Below are positions 18,448-23,811 of a stretch of DNA of 29,005 bases, piece by piece. Position 1 is the first letter of the stretch, and each line of letters opens with the position of its first letter. The notes beneath the pieces are model-generated. The model was not told where the DNA came from and did no database searches. It worked only from the letters and a program-made list of their open reading frames with translations. The DNA is taken from the NCBI GenBank assembly GCA_024762485.1, contig JANTHH010000005.1, positions 1-29,005 on the forward strand. Reading direction: 5' to 3'. A program made the position numbers and the translations under genes. This stretch comes from Chromatiales bacterium (GTDB lineage Bacteria > Pseudomonadota > Gammaproteobacteria > Chromatiales > Chromatiaceae).

Positions 18448-18990
18448 ATGGCTAATTACAAGATCGTTTTCAGTGGTCCTGTGGGCGCCGGCAAGACCAC
18501 GGCCATCCAGTCACTCAGTGATGTCCCGGTAGTGCGGACCGACGAGTCGGCCAGTGACATGACCACCAGTCGCAAGCCCTCGACCACGGTAGCGATGGAC
18601 TACGGGATGTTGCATCTGAGCGACACCGAGCGTGTGCATCTCTATGGCACCCCCGGCCAGGAGCGCTTCGATTTCATGTGGGAGATCCTTGCAGAGGGTG
18701 GGCTGGGACTGGTTCTGCTGATCGACAACACCCGGGACAACCCCTTCGCCGATCTCGATTTCTATCTCGATGCCTTCCGCGGCTTCATCGACAAGACCGG
18801 GCTGGTCATCGGCATCACGCAAATGGACCTGAAGCAGACGCCGGGTCTGCATGACTACGGTGCACACCTGAGAGCGCGATCGTTGAACGTGCCGGTATTC
18901 GAGGCGGATGCGCGCAAGCAGCGGGATATCTCCATCCTGGTGCAGGCCCTGCTCTACAGCCTGGACCCAAGGGTCAGTGCGCATGGCTGA
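18448..18990 (+). CDS. Ras-like small GTPase (MglA/Rup type)
   Basis: A single-domain, 180-residue P-loop GTPase acting as a cytoplasmic switch. G1 is GPVGAGKT (10-17). A switch I threonine lies in PSTTVAMDYG (45-53). G3 is YGTPGQERF (66-74), where the Ras D of DTAGQ is replaced as in bacterial MglA-like proteins. The base-recognition motif G4 is TQMD (124-127). Bacterial relatives control cell polarity and motility (MglA) or sit in actinobacterial conservons, with Roadblock/LC7 proteins as partners. Here two such partners follow, the first overlapping its end by 8 nt. The specific output is not known. Confidence 0.9.
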   Translation: MANYKIVFSGPVGAGKTTAIQSLSDVPVVRTDESASDMTTSRKPSTTVAMDYGMLHLSDTERVHLYGTPGQERFDFMWEILAEGGLGLVLLIDNTRDNPFADLDFYLDAFRGFIDKTGLVIGITQMDLKQTPGLHDYGAHLRARSLNVPVFEADARKQRDISILVQALLYSLDPRVSAHG

Positions 18991-19618
18991 ATTCGAGTTG
19001 CAGCCGGACCTGTTCGTGACACCGACACCCGCGGGTGCCTACTACGCGAGCGCCAGCCCGGATGACGAGCCCGCCCGCCGGGTCCTGTTCGGCCTGATGC
19101 AGACCGGGGACAGTCCGCTGTTGTCGCTGCAGATCCTGTTGACGCTGACCGGAACGGACGAGCTGTCATCACTGGAGTTGCTCTACCGGATGCAGGAGAT
19201 GGGACTGCTCCAGGGATTTTCCGAGTGCCAGCAAGTTCCCGGCGGACCACTCGACCAGGCACTGCCGGCGATCCTCCAGGGACTGGCCGGCGACGGCAAG
19301 GCACTGCTGGCTGACAGCCAGGGTTTTTATGTCTCGAGCCATGGTTACCACCACGAAACGGCCGAGGAGTTATCCGCGCTGAGCGCGGACCTGGGGCTGT
19401 TGCATCAGCGCCACCACCGGCTGCTCAACCGCAACATGTCGCTGCCCAGCAGTGCCTGGGCCGTGGTGGGGGCCGGTGGCCACAGCGAAGTCGGTTTCTG
19501 GCCGCTGTACATCGGCCGGCAGCGCTTTGTCCTGGTGCTCAGTGGTGTACCGAACCTGCACCAGCCGGAGCTGGTGGAACTGGTCTGGGTACTGAGTACC
19601 CGTTATGCAGGGGCCTGA
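18983..19618 (+). CDS. Winged-helix plus Roadblock/LC7-like protein
   Basis: The ATG overlaps the GTPase stop (ATGGCTGA), so the two are translationally coupled; the earlier in-frame start inside the GTPase gene is rejected. The 211 residues contain a short helical module (about 31-80) that looks like a winged helix (RRVLFGLMQTGDSPLLSLQ, then LELLYRMQEMGLLQG). A C-terminal part (about 92-205) resembles the Roadblock/LC7 fold: GKALLADSQGFYVSSHG, then TAEELSALSADLGLLHQ. Roadblock proteins act as GTPase-activating or docking partners (MglB for MglA). It is a likely regulator or effector of the neighbouring GTPase. The assignment of both domains is by pattern and needs structural comparison. Confidence 0.7.
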   Translation: MAEFELQPDLFVTPTPAGAYYASASPDDEPARRVLFGLMQTGDSPLLSLQILLTLTGTDELSSLELLYRMQEMGLLQGFSECQQVPGGPLDQALPAILQGLAGDGKALLADSQGFYVSSHGYHHETAEELSALSADLGLLHQRHHRLLNRNMSLPSSAWAVVGAGGHSEVGFWPLYIGRQRFVLVLSGVPNLHQPELVELVWVLSTRYAGA

Positions 19619-19680
19619 TGCTGTGGAGACAGCACCATCGGCCGGGTTTTCTTATTGCTTTTAACTGGGAGTAACAATCC

Positions 19681-20043
19681 ATGCGTGCAGATATGCTCAC
19701 TTCGATTCTCAATGAGCTCAACGGAACCTCGGCGGATATCGAGGCCTCGGCTGTCATCTCGACAGACGGCCTGATGATGGCGGCCCTGCTGCCGGCGGGG
19801 ATGGACGAAGACCGCGTGGGGGCCATGAGTGCCGCGATGCTGTCACTGGGTGACCGCACGGCCACGGAACTGGCACGGGGCGGACTGGAACAGGTGCTGA
19901 TCAAGGGCGACACCGGTTATGTGCTGATGATCGGCGCCGGTGAGGACGCGGTACTGACGGTGCTTGCCAAGCCCGATGCCAAGCTCGGACTCATCTTCCT
20001 GGATGTGAAACGTGCCGCGGAGGCAACCACCAAGCTGGTCTGA
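19681..20043 (+). CDS. Roadblock/LC7 domain protein (MglB-like)
   Basis: A 120-residue single-domain Roadblock/LC7 protein. The family's first strand-helix is clear: DIEASAVISTDGLMMAALLP (19-38). A conserved helix MSAAMLSLGDRTATELARGG (49-68) follows, then paired strands EQVLIKGDTGYVLMIGAG and AVLTVLAKPDAKLGLIFLD. Such proteins dimerise and regulate Ras-like GTPases. GGGAG lies about 10 nt before the ATG. The gap to the preceding gene is 62 nt. It gives the locus a GTPase with two LC7 partners. Confidence 0.88.
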   Translation: MRADMLTSILNELNGTSADIEASAVISTDGLMMAALLPAGMDEDRVGAMSAAMLSLGDRTATELARGGLEQVLIKGDTGYVLMIGAGEDAVLTVLAKPDAKLGLIFLDVKRAAEATTKLV

Positions 20044-20147
20044 TCAGGGCGCGGGCAGCGGCGACCATCTCGTACTCACCGTCGTTATCAGGGGCGGGCT
20101 GAGCGGGTGATGTCCTGCACGCAAACACACCAATAAAGGAGTCGATG

Positions 20148-20711
20148 ATGTCATCGGTCAACTATGCGGAACTCACACAATACGCCAAGTCTTTCACCGG
20201 CCTCACGCCAGACAGGGAGGCGCTGCTGGTCGAGCTGGCTCCCGACATCGTCCCCCAGCTGGAGCTGGTGACAGACCGTTTCTACCAGACACTGCAGGAC
20301 ATCCCCCAGACTGCGAGCCATCTGGAAGGACGACTCGACAGTCTCAGGACGACCCACCGGCAATGGCTGGAAAGCCTGTTCTCCGGACCCTATGACGAGG
20401 ACTACACCCGGCAGATGTACAACGTCGGCAGCGTTCATGTCCGGGTCAAGCTGCCGGTCGAGTTCATGTCCGGTGGCATGACCCTGATCCAGGGCGAGTT
20501 GCTGCCGGTGGTCGCAGCGGCCTGTGAGGGCGACACCGCCCGGATGGCGGCCGCGATGCAGGCCATCAACGCCATCCTCGGCTTTTCTCTGCTGGTGATG
20601 CAGGAGTCCTTCCAGAGCGGGACCCTGGCCGAAGAACTGGACCGCTTCCTCGCCATCTCCGGCATGAGCCGGAAGCTGTTCGACAACCTCGCCTCCGCCT
20701 ACGCGGCATGA
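20148..20711 (+). CDS. Stand-alone protoglobin (globin-sensor) domain protein
   Basis: The 187 residues fit the protoglobin or globin-coupled-sensor fold, which binds haem and senses oxygen, CO or NO. Recognisable parts are TDRFYQTLQDIPQT (with a Tyr, Y46, where the distal pocket Tyr is found in this class), TTHRQWLESLFSG, and VGSVHVRVKLPVEFMSGG with H97 as probable proximal haem ligand. No output domain (methyl-accepting, GGDEF or kinase) is fused. Residues 120-185 form helices. AAAGGAG is 6 nt from this ATG and 3 nt from the one just before it, so the second is preferred. The operon position suggests that it signals through partner proteins. Confidence 0.85.
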   Translation: MSSVNYAELTQYAKSFTGLTPDREALLVELAPDIVPQLELVTDRFYQTLQDIPQTASHLEGRLDSLRTTHRQWLESLFSGPYDEDYTRQMYNVGSVHVRVKLPVEFMSGGMTLIQGELLPVVAAACEGDTARMAAAMQAINAILGFSLLVMQESFQSGTLAEELDRFLAISGMSRKLFDNLASAYAA

Positions 20712-20748
20712 GGCGGCCGACGGCAACAGATACGTGGAGGGCTGTGCG

Positions 20749-21234
20749 GTGAGCGGATCGGCAGCGGCGACAGGCGAGGTGGTGCGGGAACAACTTCTGA
20801 CCTATCAAGATGGCAGCGAGCGGCTGGCAACAATCAGCGACCGGGAGATCCCCTTTCCGGATGGCCGGCTGATCGTCTCCCGCACCGACACCGCGGGCGT
20901 GATCACCCATGTCAATGCGGCGTTCGTTGAGATGTCCGGCTACAGCGAGGCCGAGCTCATCGGCCAGCCGCACAGCATCCTGCGGCACCCCGACATGCCG
21001 GCCGCCGCATTTCAGGACCTGTGGGAGACCATCCGGGCGGGGAACAAGTGGCACGGTTACGTGAAGAACCTGCGCAAGGACGGGGCCTGCTACTGGGTCT
21101 ATGCCACGGTGATCGCAAATCTCCGCCATGGCGAGGTGGTCGGCTACACCTCGGTGCGTCGCAAGCCGTCGCGCCGGCGGGTGGAAGAGAGCGCACGCAG
21201 CTACGCGGCCATGGGCGGGGCACAAGCGACATGA
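20749..21234 (+). CDS. Stand-alone Aer-type PAS (FAD) sensor
   Basis: This 161-residue protein is close to the PAS domain of the aerotaxis receptor Aer. ITHVNAAFVEMSGYSEAELI (52-71) leads into ILRHPDMPAAAFQDLW, where R79, H80, D82 and W92 match the FAD-site R57, H58, D60 and W70 of E. coli Aer. VKNLRKDGACYWV follows (105-117). It should bind FAD and report redox state or oxygen, but has no membrane segment and no methyl-accepting domain. The start is GTG 20749 because GGAGGG lies 7 nt upstream; an earlier GTG (20734) has no such site. Its stop overlaps the next start (ATGA). Confidence 0.88.
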   Translation: MSGSAAATGEVVREQLLTYQDGSERLATISDREIPFPDGRLIVSRTDTAGVITHVNAAFVEMSGYSEAELIGQPHSILRHPDMPAAAFQDLWETIRAGNKWHGYVKNLRKDGACYWVYATVIANLRHGEVVGYTSVRRKPSRRRVEESARSYAAMGGAQAT

Positions 21235-21977
21235 CCCTCAATCTCACGGTAAGCCCGGACTTCGCCCCGGACAGGCTCTCCGGCTGGTACATCTTCAATA
21301 CCTGGCTGGCGCGGCAGCTCGACACACCGGTCCATCTCGCACTCTACGACGACTTTGCCGCCCAGCGGGCGGCCATCGCCGCAGACCAGGTCGACATCAT
21401 CTATGCCAACCCGTTCGATGCCGCCATGCTGGTGCGGGAGAAGGGCTTCGTGCCCCTCGCGCGGCCGGATGGCCAGTGCGACGAGGCGGTGATCGCCGTC
21501 GAGGCCGCGTCACCGTGGCAGTGTGTGGAGGACCTGCAGCCCGGCATCCGCATTGCCACCACCGATGATCCCCACGTGCACATGATGAGCATGATGATGC
21601 TCGAGTCCGCAGACCTGTCACAGGAGACCGTGACGTTCGACGCCTGCGACAGCTACGTGCTGGTGGCCAAGGCCTTGCTGAGCGGACAGGCCGGCGCGGG
21701 ATTTTTCCTCAGTGCGGCCTTTGATGGCCTCTCCCCGGTTACCCGCAAGCGCCTGCGGGTGCTCATCCGCAGCCAGATCAGTGTCATCGAACACGTGCTG
21801 CTGACCGGGCCGGGGCTGGGGGGACAGCGACAGCAGCTGCAGTCCGCCCTGCTGGGAATGGCGCAGGACACCAAGGGCGCCGGTGTCCTCGGCAGTCTCG
21901 GCTTCGACGGCTGGCAGCCGGTGGAACAGGAGGATACCGAGTTCATGATCGACCTGATGGAGACCCTCGCCTCCTGA
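21231..21977 (+). CDS. Cytoplasmic PhnD-like solute-binding protein
   Basis: The 248-residue protein looks like the phosphate/phosphonate-binding (PhnD-like) family of ABC-transporter binding proteins: LSGWYIFNTWLARQLDTPV near 16-34, then QVDIIYANPFDAAMLVREKG (53-72), with RIATTDDPHVHMM and AGAGFFLSAAFDG later. It begins MTLNLTVSPDF with no signal peptide or lipobox, and no transporter permease or ATPase gene is nearby. It starts at the ATGA overlap with the PAS gene. A longer frame reading back into the PAS gene is a shadow. It is likely a cytoplasmic ligand sensor feeding the GTPase operon rather than a transport component. The ligand is unknown. Confidence 0.8.
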   Translation: MTLNLTVSPDFAPDRLSGWYIFNTWLARQLDTPVHLALYDDFAAQRAAIAADQVDIIYANPFDAAMLVREKGFVPLARPDGQCDEAVIAVEAASPWQCVEDLQPGIRIATTDDPHVHMMSMMMLESADLSQETVTFDACDSYVLVAKALLSGQAGAGFFLSAAFDGLSPVTRKRLRVLIRSQISVIEHVLLTGPGLGGQRQQLQSALLGMAQDTKGAGVLGSLGFDGWQPVEQEDTEFMIDLMETLAS

Positions 21978-21995
21978 CCCGGCCACTGGCCGGGT
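21977..21995. terminator. Hairpin between convergent genes
   Basis: ACCCGGCC and GGCCGGGT pair perfectly around a 3-nt loop and lie between the convergent stops at 21977 and 22001. The dyad could serve both strands. A U-tract is absent, so efficiency is uncertain. Its first base is the last base of the preceding stop codon. Confidence 0.5.
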
Positions 21996-22000
21996 GCGCC

Positions 22001-23227
22001 TCAGCCGCCGTGACCGATCACCGCATCACCGGATGCCGCCTGCAGGTGCAGCTGCTCGATTCCCTCGGTCAGCTCCAGGCCCAGCGTTGCCCGGGCCAGT
22101 TCCAGCAAGGGCAGCAGCTGGCCCAGCAGCACGGGCAGGTGCGGCGCCACCCGCTCGGGCTTGTTCTCGGCCAGCCATTGCAGGGCGGTCATCAGGTCCG
22201 GAGCCGGCAGCGGCTCGACTTGCTGCTCGCAACCGCAGACGCGACCCCCTCCGGCCTGGCTGGCTGCGGCAAGTTGCTGCTTCACCGACTGGATCATGCC
22301 CTTGAAGGTGGTGGAGTCGTCGGGTGTTTCAGCCACCAGCCCGATACTCAGGCGCATGGCGATGTCGTCCCTGCCCACCCGCAGCTTGCTGCTGCAGAAC
22401 TGCGCTATCACCCGCTCTGCCATCTGGCGGGCGCCTTTGGGTGTGGTGAACGGCAGGATCAGGGCAAAGTGGGTGGTGCCTATGCGCGCCAGCGTGTCCT
22501 CCTGGCGCACCAGTTCCTGCAGCCGCTGGGCACTTTCGACCAACAGCCGGGAGGCGGCCTGCTTGCCATGGCGTTCATACAGCGTGCCGAAGTCCTCGAG
22601 GTTGATGAGGGCGAGACCGAAGGGGCTGGTGTGGCGCTTGGCAAAGGCCAGTTCCTTGCTCCCCTGAACGAGGAAGTGCTGCTGGTTCGCCAGCCCGGTC
22701 AGCGGGTCGGCGAGGGCTGATTCCTCCAGTGACAGCGTGGTCTGCTGCAGCTGGCGATAGCTGGCCTGGGCCTGGGTGCGAGCCAGCAGTTGCACGGAAT
22801 CGAAGGGCTTGCTGAGGAAGTCGGTGGCACCGGCTGCCAGGGCGTCCTCGCGGGCCTTCTCCTCGTCCTCCTTGCCGGTGAGAATGATCACCGGGAGATT
22901 GCGCAGCTGCTCGTCATCACTGCGGCGGATGCGCGCCAGCAGGCCCATGCCGTCGAGGGCCGGCATCGACAGGTCGGTGATGACCACCGCGATGTCCGGA
23001 TCATCAAGCAGTTGTTGCCAGGCCTGCTCGCCGTCCCCGGCCTCGCGGATATCGAAATCCTCGTTCAGGATGCGCTGCGCCGCCACGCGGATCAGCCGCG
23101 AGTCGTCGACGAACAGGATCCGCGGTTTCTCAGTCTGTGCTTCCATTTCCATGACCTTGCCTGTGCCAGTCAACAGGTTGTCGGCAGCCTCTGGCCGGGC
23201 TTGATGGCCGTTCTGTGCGTCAGTCAT
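22001..23227 (-). CDS. Response regulator with degenerate GGDEF domain
   Basis: The 408-residue protein has a complete receiver domain (35-150): acidic pair D41-D42 in LFVDDSRLIR, phospho-acceptor D85 in VVITDLSMPALDG, T117 in IILTGKE, and K140 in FLSKPFD. The second domain (about 165-335) is GGDEF-like, with DPLTGLANQQHF and ALINLEDF. The signature loop is GTTHF (250-254) instead of GGDEF, and the first metal-site Asp (normally in DxDxF) is Asn. Diguanylate cyclase activity is therefore unlikely. The tail (about 340-408) is Leu-rich and helical with a disordered start. A GAGGA precedes the ATG. It is convergent with the sensing operon. Confidence 0.88.
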   Translation of the reverse strand: MTDAQNGHQARPEAADNLLTGTGKVMEMEAQTEKPRILFVDDSRLIRVAAQRILNEDFDIREAGDGEQAWQQLLDDPDIAVVITDLSMPALDGMGLLARIRRSDDEQLRNLPVIILTGKEDEEKAREDALAAGATDFLSKPFDSVQLLARTQAQASYRQLQQTTLSLEESALADPLTGLANQQHFLVQGSKELAFAKRHTSPFGLALINLEDFGTLYERHGKQAASRLLVESAQRLQELVRQEDTLARIGTTHFALILPFTTPKGARQMAERVIAQFCSSKLRVGRDDIAMRLSIGLVAETPDDSTTFKGMIQSVKQQLAAASQAGGGRVCGCEQQVEPLPAPDLMTALQWLAENKPERVAPHLPVLLGQLLPLLELARATLGLELTEGIEQLHLQAASGDAVIGHGG

Positions 23228-23289
23228 GCGTTTTGTTCCTCACAACCGCTATGCTGGTGGGGCAATCAACTCAACTGAGGAGAGAAAGG

Positions 23290-23736
23290 ATGCGGATTCG
23301 AGCCATATTGCTGGCCGTGCTGTTGTTGCCGTTGGCCGCCCAGGCAGCCGACGGACTGGTGGCCATCGACAGCCCTTACAGTGTCAGCGAGACCATGGAC
23401 CGGCTGGAGAAGGTCGTCAGAGACAAGGGCTTCAGGGTGTTTGCACGGATCGACCATGCCAAGGGTGCAAAGGGCGTGGGCCTGGCACTGCGCCCCACCC
23501 AGCTGCTGATCTTCGGCAATCCCAACAAGGGAACGCTGATGATGCAGAGCAACCAGACCGCGGCCATCGATCTGCCGATGAAATACCTGGTCTGGAAGGA
23601 TGCGGCGGGCAAGGTGCATGTGGGCTGGAACGATCCGGCCTGGATGGCGGCCCGCCATCACATCACCGACCGCGCAAAGCTGGTCGAGGGCATGACCGGG
23701 GCATTGAAGAAGTTCGCCACCCTGGCAACCCGGTAA
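23290..23736 (+). CDS. Secreted DUF302 domain protein
   Basis: A 148-residue protein with a clear signal peptide (1-20, MRIRAILLAVLLLPLAAQA then AD). The mature part is a DUF302 domain: SPYSVSETMDRLEKVVRDKG, ARIDHAKGAKGVGLALRPTQ, IFGNPNKGTLMMQSNQTAAI, LPMKYLVWKDAAGKVHVGW. DUF302 proteins bind small ligands or are of unknown role, and are often exported. The ATG follows GAGGAGAGAAAGG; a longer upstream frame overlaps the opposite gene and is rejected. It is divergent from the GGDEF-like regulator across 62 nt. The substrate is not known. Confidence 0.85.
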   Translation: MRIRAILLAVLLLPLAAQAADGLVAIDSPYSVSETMDRLEKVVRDKGFRVFARIDHAKGAKGVGLALRPTQLLIFGNPNKGTLMMQSNQTAAIDLPMKYLVWKDAAGKVHVGWNDPAWMAARHHITDRAKLVEGMTGALKKFATLATR

Positions 23737-23743
23737 CTTCCAC

Positions 23744-23763
23744 GGCGGGCCGTCCGGCCCGCC
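23744..23763 (+). terminator. Hairpin after DUF302 gene
   Basis: GGCGGGCC, loop GTCC, GGCCCGCC is a perfect 8-bp GC stem starting 7 nt after the stop. Only a broken T stretch (GTCTTTCC) follows. It is probably the terminator that separates this gene from glnE. Confidence 0.55.
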
Positions 23764-23811
23764 ACACGTCTTTCCGGGGCTGTGCGAGAATGGCGCAAAG
23801 GAGCGCCATCG

